A stretch of DNA of 64,000 nt from CAVUAT01 sp963739545 (GTDB lineage Bacteria; Actinomycetota; Thermoleophilia; Solirubrobacterales; 70-9): positions 868,001-932,000 of the forward strand of contig CAVUAT010000014.1 of the NCBI GenBank assembly GCA_963739545.1. The letters are read 5' to 3'. Made by a program: the position numbers and the translations under genes. This document shows, piece after piece, positions 8,915 through 17,145 of the stretch (within the stretch, counting starts at the first letter, position 1; every line of letters starts with the position of its first letter). A model generated the notes under the pieces. That model worked only from the letters and a program-made list of their open reading frames with translations, made no database searches and was not told the DNA's origin.

Positions 8915-8919
8915 CTCCT
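8915..8919 (-). promoter_or_regulatory. Shine-Dalgarno AGGAG that defines the fhaA ATC start
   Basis: On the minus strand AGGAG is followed by seven bases and then ATC (8907-8905). The protein read from this codon matches the conserved FhaA N-terminus, which is why this start was chosen over the downstream GTG. Confidence 0.65.
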
Positions 8920-8970
8920 GGGGTGATGCTGCGGACGGACGCCTCGTGCCGGATCGGCACAGCGGAAATC

Positions 8971-10647
8971 CTAGGCGGTCGCGCCCCCACTCGCCTCGTC
9001 CACGGCTACGGGACGCCTGTCTGACGCCTCTCTCAGGCGTGGTGCCGCGAACGCCGCCAAACACGCCGCCGCCACCGCGGCGAACAGCAGCCCGGTCGGC
9101 TCGCCGCCCGATCCCGCAACGAGCCGGTGGGCCGAGATCAGGGCCGCGGCCCAGATCAGGGCTCCGGTCAGGTCGAGGACGGGCGATCGGCCCCCGACGA
9201 GCAGCGGCAGGGCCGCCGCTGCGCCGGCCCAGACGGCCGCGACGATGAGCACGGTGGGCCCGAGGAGCGGCACGATCACGTCGCTGATGGTCGTCCCGAT
9301 CGAAGCGGCCCAGCCGTCGGGCGCCGCCGCCTCGGGGCCGAGCAGCAGGTCCGACCCCGAGCCGAGCTCCCAGGCCGCGAGCCAGAAATAGCCGAGCGCA
9401 CCCAACAGTAGGCGCGAGCGCGTGCCGAGGGCGAGCCCCGCGAAGGCGGGATAGGCCGCGGCGATCCCCGCCGCGCCGAGGAGCGGCGCGAGGGCGGGCA
9501 GCGCGGCCGCGGCGCCTGCGGCCGCTGGGACGAAAGCGAGCGGGGCGGCCAGCGCCGATACGAGCAGCGCCGCGCCGGGCTGGCCGACGCCGATCGCGAG
9601 CCAGGCGACGAGCGCGATCACCCCTGCCGCGAGACCGGCCTTGGGCCGCCCGAGCGCCAGCACCGCCGCGAGCGGAGCCGCCAGCAGGACCGGGCCGGGC
9701 GAGCCGCCGGCGACGAGCAGGGCGGCGAAGGTGAGCGAACCGGCCGCAAGGGCGGGAGCGAGGCGCGCGAGGCCGTGCCCGCCCGGCAGCCGCAGCGCGT
9801 GAGGGCCGTCGTGCTCGAGCGGGCGCAGCACGGCCGGCAGGGCGTCGGTCTCGAGCTCGGAGGCGTGGGCCGCGAGCGCTCCCTCGAGCTCCGAGGCGAG
9901 CGGCCGCAGCTCGGGGTCGGCGTCGAGCGACGCGTCGATCGCGTCGGTGAGCGGCGCGGGAAGGTCGGGCCGGACGTCGGCGAGCGGCGCGACCTCCTCG
10001 CCGATCGCGCGCGCGGTCGCCGCGGCGTTCTCGCGGATCAGCGGGTGCTCGCCGCAGAAGCATTCGTAGAGGGTCAGCGCCAGCGAGTAGACGTCCGCCG
10101 CGGGACCGGGCCGCTGGCCGTCGGCCTGCTCGGGCGCCATATAGGCCAGGGTGCCGAGGACGTCGCCGGTGCCGGTGAGGGTGCGCTCGCCGGCGACCCG
10201 CGCGATCCCGAAGTCGACGAGCTTCGCCTCCCCGCCCACGCTCACGAGCATGTTCTCGGGCTTCACGTCGCGGTGCACGACGCCGCTGCGATGCGCGTGG
10301 GCGAGCCCCGCGGCCGCGTCGGCCCCGATCTCGGCGACCAGGTTGTCGTTGAGCTCGCCGCGGCGCCCGAGCGCCCGCAGGGTGTCGCCCTCGATCAGCT
10401 CCGAGACCAGGAAGGCGCGGTCGCCGTCTCCCGAGAGCTCGTACAGGGTCGCGATGTTGCGATGGGCGAGCCGGGCGACGGCCTGGGCCTCGCGGACCAC
10501 CCGCGGGGCGGCATCGGACCCGTCGATCACCTTGACGGCGACGGGCCTATGGAGGCGCTCGTCCCAGGCGCGATAGACCGTGCCGAACCCTCCGCTGCCG
10601 ATCGCCCGCTCGATGCGGAACCTGCCCAGGATCAGTTCGCCCACCAT
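8971..10647 (-). CDS. Ser/Thr protein kinase with a polytopic membrane C-terminus
   Basis: The N-terminal kinase domain (about residues 8-270) has the glycine loop GSGGFGTVYRAW, VAVKV, HRDVKPEN near 125-132, a DFG motif and the APE-like MAPEQADG. The C-terminal 280 residues are alanine/leucine-rich with about eight to ten membrane segments and no PASTA or other sensor domain. The start at 10647 gives MVGELILGRFRIERAIG, typical of this family. An ATG at 10701 and a GTG at 10707 are alternatives that add 18-20 unconserved residues. It is divergent from the gene at 10715. Its substrate is unknown; it could respond to membrane state. Confidence 0.88.
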   Translation of the reverse strand: MVGELILGRFRIERAIGSGGFGTVYRAWDERLHRPVAVKVIDGSDAAPRVVREAQAVARLAHRNIATLYELSGDGDRAFLVSELIEGDTLRALGRRGELNDNLVAEIGADAAAGLAHAHRSGVVHRDVKPENMLVSVGGEAKLVDFGIARVAGERTLTGTGDVLGTLAYMAPEQADGQRPGPAADVYSLALTLYECFCGEHPLIRENAAATARAIGEEVAPLADVRPDLPAPLTDAIDASLDADPELRPLASELEGALAAHASELETDALPAVLRPLEHDGPHALRLPGGHGLARLAPALAAGSLTFAALLVAGGSPGPVLLAAPLAAVLALGRPKAGLAAGVIALVAWLAIGVGQPGAALLVSALAAPLAFVPAAAGAAAALPALAPLLGAAGIAAAYPAFAGLALGTRSRLLLGALGYFWLAAWELGSGSDLLLGPEAAAPDGWAASIGTTISDVIVPLLGPTVLIVAAVWAGAAAALPLLVGGRSPVLDLTGALIWAAALISAHRLVAGSGGEPTGLLFAAVAAACLAAFAAPRLREASDRRPVAVDEASGGATA

Positions 10648-10714
10648 CTCGTATTCCAGCTTCCACGCGGTCGCGCGCGTTCCTTCGTGCGGCCCAGTCA
10701 TACTCACCCCGTTC

Positions 10715-11803
10715 GTGGCATTTCTCGACGAGGAAGATCAGGTCCCGGATCCGGAGGAGCCGGCGCGCCCGCGACGCCCGGAGCGCCCCGAGCGTGAGCT
10801 TTCGAGGCCCGAGCGCCGTCGCCAGCAGTTCCTGGTTCGCAGGCTGATCGGCGTCGCCATCGGCGTCGGCCTCCTGGTCCTGCTCGTGATCGGCGCCCGC
10901 GGCTGTCTCGAGGCGCGCTCGGATCGCGGGCTGCGCACCTACACGCAGTCGATCGGCACGATCATGCAGGAGTCCGAGCAGCGCGGGACAGAGTTCTTCG
11001 ACGCGCTCGAGGACGAGAACCTGACCGAGCAGCAGCTGGAGGATCAGATCTCGGCCGTGCGCAGCTCGTCGAGCAGCCTGCTCGACCGCGCCGAGAACGT
11101 CGGCACCCCCGACCAGATGCGCGAGGCACAGAGCGCCACCACCCAGGCGCTGAGGCTTCGCGCCGACGCGCTGGAGTTGATCACGGCCAACATCGGCGCC
11201 GCGACGGCGGACGCCGAGACCGCGGACGCGATCGAGACGATCTCGCAGCAGATGGGGGCCCTCTACGCGAGCGACATCCTCTGGGCCCAGCTCGCCACGC
11301 CCGAGATCCAGACGGTCCTGGAGGAGGACCAGGTCGAGGCGGCGGAGCTGCCGGCGGGCAACTTCATGCCCGAGAACGACCCGACGAAGTACCTGGACGA
11401 GGCCGAGATCGTCAGCCTGATCACCGGCGGTAGCGCCGACGACGCGACCGGCGGCATCCGCGGCCTCGAGCTCGTCCAGGTCCAACTCGGCGACACCACA
11501 CTCAGCCCCGACTCGGCGAACACGGTCGCCGACGACGCGCGCGAGATCCTCGTCCAGGTCAACAACGGCGGCGAGCAGACCGAGCGCGCCGTCGAGGTGG
11601 TTGTCACAGTGGATGACGAAGAGATCTCCGAGCCGATCCCGCAGATCGAGCCCGGTGCGACCGAGGAGGCCGCGATCCCGCTCGAAACGCTCCCGCAACC
11701 CGGCACCGAGATCCAGATCGACGTTCTGGTCACACCCGTCGACGGCGAGCAGGTCTCGGACAACAACCAGGCCTCCTACACGGTCGTCTTCGGCTCGGTC
11801 TAG
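10715..11803 (+). CDS. Single-pass membrane protein with helical stalk and CARDB-like domain
   Basis: 362 residues starting at a GTG (MAFLDEEDQV). A charged cytoplasmic N-terminus rich in Arg, Pro and Glu is followed by one membrane helix at about 42-62. A helical, Glu/Gln-rich extracytoplasmic region comes next (IMQESEQRGTEFFDAL), and the C-terminal 100 residues form a beta-rich domain like CARDB adhesion modules (ILVQVNNGGEQTERAVEV and VSDNNQASYTV). A CATACT hexamer lies 10 bases before the start. It is divergent from the kinase and 3 bases upstream of prephenate dehydratase. Function unknown; a substrate of the adjacent kinase is possible but only inferred. Confidence 0.8.
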   Translation: MAFLDEEDQVPDPEEPARPRRPERPERELSRPERRRQQFLVRRLIGVAIGVGLLVLLVIGARGCLEARSDRGLRTYTQSIGTIMQESEQRGTEFFDALEDENLTEQQLEDQISAVRSSSSSLLDRAENVGTPDQMREAQSATTQALRLRADALELITANIGAATADAETADAIETISQQMGALYASDILWAQLATPEIQTVLEEDQVEAAELPAGNFMPENDPTKYLDEAEIVSLITGGSADDATGGIRGLELVQVQLGDTTLSPDSANTVADDAREILVQVNNGGEQTERAVEVVVTVDDEEISEPIPQIEPGATEEAAIPLETLPQPGTEIQIDVLVTPVDGEQVSDNNQASYTVVFGSV

Positions 11804-11806
11804 CCC

Positions 11807-12706
11807 ATGCGAGTCGCCTACCTGGGGCCGCGGGGCACCTTCACGGAGTTCGCCCTGCTCGACGCCGCGGGCATCGACGACTCGCTCGAGCCGACGCCCG
11901 TGCCATCGGTCTACGCGGCGATCGCCGCCGTCGTCGAGGGCGAGGCGGAGAGGGCGTTCGTACCGTTCGAGAACTCGATCGAGGGATCGGTCCGCTCGAC
12001 GCTCGACACGCTCGCTTTCGACGCCGAGGGCGTCAGCATCGTCGGCGAGCACGACCTCGCAATCACCCACAGCCTGATCGCGCGCACCGATCTGGCGCTC
12101 GACGCGGTCGAGGTCGTCATCTCGCATCCGCAGGGGACGGCCCAGTGCGCTCGCTTCATCCGCGAGCAGCTGCCCCGCGCCGACGTGCGCACCGAGGCCA
12201 GCACGGCCGAGGCGGTTCGGATAGTCAGCGAGAGCGACAAGCCCTGGGCCGCGCTGGGCGCCCGCTCGGCGGCGGAGCTCTACGGCGCGAAGGTGCTTCG
12301 CGACGGGGTCGAGGACGAGCCCGACAACGTCACCCGCTTCGTTTGGATCGCTCCCGAGGGAACCGTGCCCGATGCCTCCGGTGACGGGCCCTGGCGCACC
12401 TCGCTCGTGTTCGCCGAGCTCGGCGCCGACAAGCCCGGCGCGCTGGTCGAGGCGCTCGGCGCCTTCTCCGACCGCGGCGTCAACATGACCCGGATCGAGT
12501 CCCGGCCCAGGCGCAGGGGCCTCGGGCGCTACATGTTCTTCTGCGACGTCGAGGGGCCGGCGGCCGACGAGCTCGTGTCAGCCGCGATCGATGACCTGCG
12601 CACCAAGGCCGAGTCGGTGCGCGTGCTCGGCAGCTACCCCGTCAGCACCTCCGGCGTACCCGGGACCGCCCCGGCCTCGGCGGCGCCCGAAACGCCCGAG
12701 CCGTAG
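11807..12706 (+). CDS. pheA: Prephenate dehydratase
   Basis: Converts prephenate to phenylpyruvate in phenylalanine synthesis. The 299-residue protein has a periplasmic-binding-like catalytic half (YLGPRGTFTEFAL, VPFENSIEGSV, the TRF motif in NVTRFVWIA) and a C-terminal ACT domain for phenylalanine feedback (LVFAELGADKPGAL, and the ESRP ligand-binding motif in TRIESRPRR). There is no chorismate mutase domain, as is usual in actinobacteria. The start ATG lies 3 bases after the stop of the upstream membrane protein gene, so the two are probably co-transcribed. Confidence 0.94.
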   Translation: MRVAYLGPRGTFTEFALLDAAGIDDSLEPTPVPSVYAAIAAVVEGEAERAFVPFENSIEGSVRSTLDTLAFDAEGVSIVGEHDLAITHSLIARTDLALDAVEVVISHPQGTAQCARFIREQLPRADVRTEASTAEAVRIVSESDKPWAALGARSAAELYGAKVLRDGVEDEPDNVTRFVWIAPEGTVPDASGDGPWRTSLVFAELGADKPGALVEALGAFSDRGVNMTRIESRPRRRGLGRYMFFCDVEGPAADELVSAAIDDLRTKAESVRVLGSYPVSTSGVPGTAPASAAPETPEP

Positions 12707-12733
12707 TGGCCGTCGTCTAGAATCGCCGCCGAG

Positions 12734-13333
12734 ATGGGCACTGCGGTTCGCGACTCGCGCGACGTTGCGGCGCCGGCCAGGGACCGGTCGACTGAGAACG
12801 GTCACGGCGGGGAGCTGCGTCGGCTCGCGCGCGGGCGCGTCTTGGTCTTGAACGCGACCTACGAGCCGCTCAACGTCTGCAGCGTCAGGCGAGCGCTGGT
12901 CCTGTTGCTGAAGGAGAAGGCCGAGATGCTCGAGCACGGCGACGGGGTGCTGCGCTCCGAGACGATGCAGATCGACCAGCCCGAGGTGATCCGCCTGGTC
13001 AGCTTCGTGCGCGTGCCGCGCGACATCCACCGGCGTCGGATCACCCGCAAGGCCGTCCTGGCCCGCGACGACTGGATATGCCAGTACTGCGGCTCCGAGA
13101 AGCCGGGCCTCACCGTCGACCACGTGATCCCGCGCAGCCGCGGCGGCCGCTCGGTCTGGGAGAACATCGTCGCCGCCTGCGCCGCGTGCAACCGTCGCAA
13201 GGGGAGTCGGATGCCGCACGAGATCCGGATGCACCCCCGCAACCGCCCGAGGCCGCCCGGACCCACGGTGTTCATCCGCATCGCCGCGCCGCGGGCGCCG
13301 GCGACCTGGGAGCCGTACTTACCGACCGCCTGA
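12734..13333 (+). CDS. HNH endonuclease family protein
   Basis: 199 residues. The C-terminal half carries an HNH nuclease fold with zinc-binding CQYCG and CAACN pairs, catalytic DHVIPRSRGG and an ENIVAACAACNRRKG helix. The N-terminal half (VLNATYEPLNVCSVRRALV) is the conserved extension seen in chromosomal HNH proteins of actinobacteria and cyanobacteria. No restriction methylase, intron or phage gene is adjacent, so a housekeeping role in DNA repair or processing is more likely than a mobile element. A TAGAAT hexamer 10 bases before the ATG suggests a leaderless transcript. Confidence 0.88.
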   Translation: MGTAVRDSRDVAAPARDRSTENGHGGELRRLARGRVLVLNATYEPLNVCSVRRALVLLLKEKAEMLEHGDGVLRSETMQIDQPEVIRLVSFVRVPRDIHRRRITRKAVLARDDWICQYCGSEKPGLTVDHVIPRSRGGRSVWENIVAACAACNRRKGSRMPHEIRMHPRNRPRPPGPTVFIRIAAPRAPATWEPYLPTA

Positions 13334-13632
13334 CGAGCGCGGCCCGCTCGCCCCGCCAGCAGCAACAGTCGACGCATTTGCGCAACGTCCTCATAGTTTC
13401 TCCAGGGGAGATTGTTTGACGCCGGGGCTGGGCGCACAATGGGCCAGTGAATGCAAATGCGATGCACCGCGATAGCCGGTCCCTCCTCGTGGGTCGCCGC
13501 GATGTTTCTGCGGTTTCCTACCGATGTGGGATCCCTACCGGGGTCCTAAGCTGGCTGCCCTTTCACGCAAGACAGCTGGTCGACTGGAGCATCGTTTCAG
13601 CTCGGCCTCTAAATTTTGGGTAGGGAACATCC
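13334..13632. other. Intergenic region before the TetR gene
   Basis: About 300 bases without a convincing gene, at the left border of the accessory island. It is locally less GC-rich than the flanking genes near its right end. It contains a TTGACG (13416-13421) without a good -10 partner at normal spacing, and a CCTACCGGGGTCCTAAG stretch that resembles GGGGTCCTCAT sequences at about 8.12 kb and 48.51 kb. No hairpin, tRNA or small ORF with a ribosome site was recognised. Confidence 0.4.
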
Positions 13633-14322
13633 GTGACGCGCCAGACGACGATCGAAAACAAAGGGTTGAAGCGCGGCAAGCAGCTGCCGCGGGGCCGGCA
13701 TGGCTTGACGCGCGAGACGGTGACCGAGTCGCAGCGGGCGCGGATCATCGAGTCGATGATCGAGGCGGTGGCCGAGCGCGGTTACCGGGAAACCCGCGTC
13801 GTCGACGTGGTCGAGCGCGCGGGCGTGTCGCGCGCGACGTTCTACGACCTCTTCGACGACTTCGAGGACTGCTTCCTCAAGACCTACGACCATGTCTCGG
13901 CGCGGTTGTTCGAGACGGCGTTCGCGGGCTTCAGCCAAAAAGCAGACGCGCCGTGGGCTGAGCGCATCCGGACCAGCATGGCAGCCTTCCTCGAGCTGCT
14001 CGCCGGTTGGCCAGAGGGGGCCAGATTTGCGATCGTCGAAGTGCTCGCGGCGGGTCCGAAGGCGCTCGTTCGGCGCGACGCCGCCCTGCGCCAGTTCAGC
14101 GAGTTCGTCGAAGCCGGTCGGAACCAGTCGTCGAACGACCTGCCGGGGCTCACCTCGGTCGCGATCGTCGGTGGCATCAATGAGCTCCTGTACAGCGAGG
14201 TCATCCATGGCGCCACGCGCAACCTGCCGGCGCGGCTGCCCGACATCGTCTACTGGATCACCCAGCCCTTCCTGGGCCCCGATGGAGCAGCCGCCGAGCG
14301 CGAGAGGGCTCGCGCCGGCTAG
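13633..14322 (+). CDS. TetR/AcrR-family transcriptional regulator
   Basis: 229 residues. The N-terminal helix-turn-helix domain is at about residues 35-85 (RIIESMIEAVAERGYRETRV, then VVERAGVSRATFYDLFDDFE), with an all-helical ligand domain after it. The start is GTG with AGGGA upstream. It is convergent with, and overlaps by 4 bases, a second TetR gene of the same subfamily. Both share the SR(A/T)TF-(Y/D)-(D/E)LF signature followed by a D-C-F/L position, so they are probably paralogues. The ligand and targets are unknown; proximity suggests it governs the surface-protein island. Confidence 0.88.
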   Translation: MTRQTTIENKGLKRGKQLPRGRHGLTRETVTESQRARIIESMIEAVAERGYRETRVVDVVERAGVSRATFYDLFDDFEDCFLKTYDHVSARLFETAFAGFSQKADAPWAERIRTSMAAFLELLAGWPEGARFAIVEVLAAGPKALVRRDAALRQFSEFVEAGRNQSSNDLPGLTSVAIVGGINELLYSEVIHGATRNLPARLPDIVYWITQPFLGPDGAAAERERARAG

Positions 14323-15044
14323 GACTCCGCAGCCCGCCGCACTTCGGCCTTGGCGGCCGTCGGACCTACGTAGGGCACCAGAACCGCAAAGAGGATGTCG
14401 GGGAGCAGCTTCGGGAGCTCCTTCGTCCTGCCGGCAACCACCTCGTCGAAGATGATCGCCTCGGCTCCGCCCACCGCCATCAGCTCGAGGTCGGGCGGCA
14501 GGATGTCGCTCTCCGCGTACTCGCGGCCCTCGCTGAACAACGGCCGCAACTGCCCTAGAGCGTCGTGATACCGCCGCTGAGCTTCGGGCCCGGCCGCCGG
14601 AAGCTCGACGGTGGCCATCCGGGTCACCTCCGGCTCGACCGAGTACGCCTTCAGGCAGGCCCGCAGCGCCCGTCTGATCTTCAGCGGCCACGGTCCGTCG
14701 CCCTCGAAGGCGCGGGAGACGTAGGCGACCAGCCCGTCGATCACCCGCTCATAAGCCGCGAACAGGCACTCGTCCTTGCTTTCGAACAACTCATCGAAGG
14801 TGGTGCGCGACACGCCGGCCCTGTCCAAGACGTCGTCCACGGCAACCGAATCGGATCCGTTCTCGGCCACCAACCTGACCATCGACCACAGGATCCGCTC
14901 TTGCCCCGAGAGCCCGTCGATCGTCCTCGGAAGACCCCGGCGGACTTCCGCGTCGCCATTGCCACTGCGCTCGTCCCGAACGGCAGAGTTCACCGAAATC
15001 AACTCTCTCTCCTCCCGTCCTCCACTCCCTGGAGGACTGTCCAC
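14319..15044 (-). CDS. TetR/AcrR-family transcriptional regulator, divergent from the surface-protein island
   Basis: 241 residues with a TetR DNA-binding domain at about 30-80 (RILWSMVRLVAENGSDSVA, VDDVLDRAGVSRTTFDELF) and a helical C-terminal domain. The ORF reads from 15044; the short N-terminal extension before the helices is charged. It is divergent from the secreted protein at 15192. The 70-base space between its start and the -35 box of that gene is the natural operator position, so direct control of that promoter is a reasonable inference. No operator palindrome was identified with confidence. Confidence 0.87.
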   Translation of the reverse strand: MDSPPGSGGREERELISVNSAVRDERSGNGDAEVRRGLPRTIDGLSGQERILWSMVRLVAENGSDSVAVDDVLDRAGVSRTTFDELFESKDECLFAAYERVIDGLVAYVSRAFEGDGPWPLKIRRALRACLKAYSVEPEVTRMATVELPAAGPEAQRRYHDALGQLRPLFSEGREYAESDILPPDLELMAVGGAEAIIFDEVVAGRTKELPKLLPDILFAVLVPYVGPTAAKAEVRRAAES

Positions 15045-15113
15045 GCTTATATCACGAAGCGCGACCTCCTAAACGGCTGAAAAGGCTATTCGGACGATGA
15101 TGGACAATCGCCC

Positions 15114-15142
15114 TTGACGCGGCGCGACTTTCCATATATGAA
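15114..15142 (+). promoter_or_regulatory. Sigma70-type promoter of the first island surface protein
   Basis: TTGACG at 15114-15119, a 17-base spacer and TATGAA at 15137-15142. The same layout precedes the other two paralogues (17854-17882 and 21131-21159). The two upstream promoters also share a TATATGAA core and a downstream GTTCCAT. Confidence 0.65.
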
Positions 15143-15191
15143 CGGGTTGTTCCATCAAAGGGAGAGAATGTTGCTCTATCAAAGGGAGAGA

Positions 15192-16110
15192 ATGATCAAG
15201 CTTCGCAGGACAGCCAAGCCTCGCGGGACAGCGGCATACATGACACGCAAAAAGCGACTCGGCTTGGTGGCCGGACTCGCCGCTCTGATGGCGCTCATCC
15301 CGAGCACCGCCGGGGCGCAAGTGCTACCTCCCAGTGCCTCCAACAACTCCGCGCGGATCACGGCGAGCATCCCGATCGGCCCGGGCGCGAGCCTCGATGT
15401 GCAGTTCCGCTGCGCGCCGGGCACGGTGACCGGATCAACCTTCACCCTGACCGATCCGGCTCCGGCGTTCGACACCACCACGATCACGCTGGCGACGCCG
15501 CCAGGCGCGACGACGGTGCCGAACGTCTGCTCGAACAGCGTCAACGCCACCCTCACCCAGATCGCCGTCACGACGACCGGCTCGGATGGGCTGACCAGCG
15601 TGGCACCAGGCGGAGCGACCACGCTCACCGTGGCACAGAGCGCCGCCATTCCCGGCTCGGTATTTGTGACCGGGTACCGACTCGGCCTCCTGCCACTAGG
15701 CGCGAACACAATCCCTATCAACGTGCAGAGCAAGATCGAGGGTGCCAACACGACCCAGGGTGTCCAGACGACCAACTTGGTGGGCGGTATCACCGGCGGA
15801 CGGGTCACTGACGGTCACCACCACGATCAGCGATCCCACCCCCGGCGATTCAGGCAGCGGAGACGAGAGCGCGACTGACGCCGCGTTCAACGTCAATTTC
15901 GCGCCGCTGAACTGGACGGCCGGAAGCACCGGGACGATCCTCTACCGACAGGATTCGATTGTCCCGGCAGCACCACCGCCACCGCCAACGTGTGCAACCG
16001 CTCCGGCGTTGTGCCCGCCCCCGGCGAAGAAGAAGTGCAAGAAGCCCAAGAAGTTGAAGAAGGGCAAGTGCGTCAAGCCGAAGAAGAAGAAGAAGAAGAA
16101 GAAGAAGTGA
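15192..16110 (+). CDS. Secreted surface protein with Lys/Cys-rich C-terminal tail, one frameshift
   Basis: A signal peptide (MTRKKRLGLVAGLAALMAL, cleavage after STAGA) leads into a Ser/Thr-rich beta domain. It contains the pattern GSVFVTGYRLGLLPLGANTI and IEGANTTQGVQ that returns in the two paralogues at 18 and 21 kb. The frame breaks near 15800, where one extra base in GGCGGACGGG separates the two frames. Rejoined, the protein continues SLTVTTTISDPTPGDSG to a proline spacer and a tail KKKCKKPKKLKKGKCVK followed by nine to ten lysines. The start is uncertain: a duplicated ATCAAAGGGAGAGAATG puts equal ribosome sites before ATGs at 15168 and 15192. Function unknown; a cell-wall-attached protein is inferred. 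Confidence 0.72.
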
Positions 16111-16214
16111 CGCTCGTTCCTCGCCACGACGCACCCGTATTCGCGTGACCAGCCGCCACTCCGGCTAGGGAGTCCGCGCTCCCCCTGGCACGGGGCTGAC
16201 CTACGCTCCCTGTG

Positions 16215-16973
16215 GTGCTGCGGCTCGTCACGATTCCGATCAGCCACTATTGCGAGAAGGCGCGTTGGGCCCTCGAGCGGGCCGGAATCCCATACCGCGA
16301 GGAGCGCCACGTCCAGGCCCTCCACCGAATCGCGGCCAGGCGGGCGGGCGGCGGTGCCACCGTCCCCGTCCTGGTGACCCCGCAGGGCGTGGTCAGCGAG
16401 TCGGAGGAGATCCTCGTCTGGGTCGATGAGCGCACGCCCTCGGAATACCGGCTCTTCCCCGCTGCGCCGCCCGAGCGCGCCGAGGTCGAACGGTTGTGCC
16501 GGCGTTTCGACGCGGTACTCGGGCCGAGGGGCCGACGGCTGATGTACATCCACATGCTCGCCCAGCCCAAGCTCATGCTGCGCTTCAACAACCAGGGTGT
16601 CCCGCCTTGGGAGGATCGCGTGCTCCGCCTCGGATGGCCGCTCGCCGTGCGCTGGGCGCGGCGAGAGCTTGCCATCCGTCCTGGGATTGAGACCGAAGAC
16701 GAAGCCGCGGTCTGGCGCGAGCTTGACTTCGCCGCCGAGCTGCTCGCTGACGGCCGCAAGCACCTGTGCGGTGAGCGCTTCAGTGCCGCGGACCTAACCT
16801 TTGCGGCGCTTTCGGCCTCGGTCGTCGTGCCGCCCGCGTACGGCGTCCCGCTCCCCCAGCCCGACGTCCTGCCTGCCCGCACAGCAGCGCTCGTCGAGTG
16901 CGCGCGTGAGCACCCCGCCGGCCGCTACGCGCTCGCGCTCTTCGTTGAGCGCCGTCACGAGACGATCGCTTAG
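16215..16973 (+). CDS. Glutathione S-transferase-like protein
   Basis: About 252 residues. The N-terminal thioredoxin-fold half starts LVTIPISHYCEKARWALERAGIP-like (cysteine in the SHYCEKAR position) and has the cis-proline region ATVPVLV followed by SESEEIL, the usual glutathione-binding stretch. The C-terminal half is helical with the FSAADLTFAAL motif near residue 195. GTG codons occur at 16212 and 16215; the second sits 7 bases after a TACGCT hexamer and was chosen. Most actinobacteria lack glutathione, so the true thiol substrate is uncertain. It is a lone gene with no operon partner. Confidence 0.83.
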   Translation: MLRLVTIPISHYCEKARWALERAGIPYREERHVQALHRIAARRAGGGATVPVLVTPQGVVSESEEILVWVDERTPSEYRLFPAAPPERAEVERLCRRFDAVLGPRGRRLMYIHMLAQPKLMLRFNNQGVPPWEDRVLRLGWPLAVRWARRELAIRPGIETEDEAAVWRELDFAAELLADGRKHLCGERFSAADLTFAALSASVVVPPAYGVPLPQPDVLPARTAALVECAREHPAGRYALALFVERRHETIA

Positions 16974-17145
16974 CGGGAGCCTGACAACCATGCGTCGCGG
17001 CGGCGTCTCCGAGGAACAAGGGGCCCTCGTGCCGGTCTCGGTAAGGGTCGCTCTCCCCCTCGACTGTCTCGGCGAGCTTGGCCACCAAGCCGGCATCAGG
17101 AGCGAGTCGCCGACGGGGGTGGCCGGAAGCAGGCCGACTTCGGAT

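Noticed and set aside
12734..13333. HNH protein as part of an intron, restriction or OMEGA-type mobile system
   Set aside because: No RuvC domain, reverse transcriptase, methylase or terminal repeats nearby, and the N-terminal domain is that of the chromosomal family.
15114..15167. TTG start of the first island protein at 15114
   Set aside because: This TTG is the -35 box of the promoter; the later ATGs have ribosome sites.
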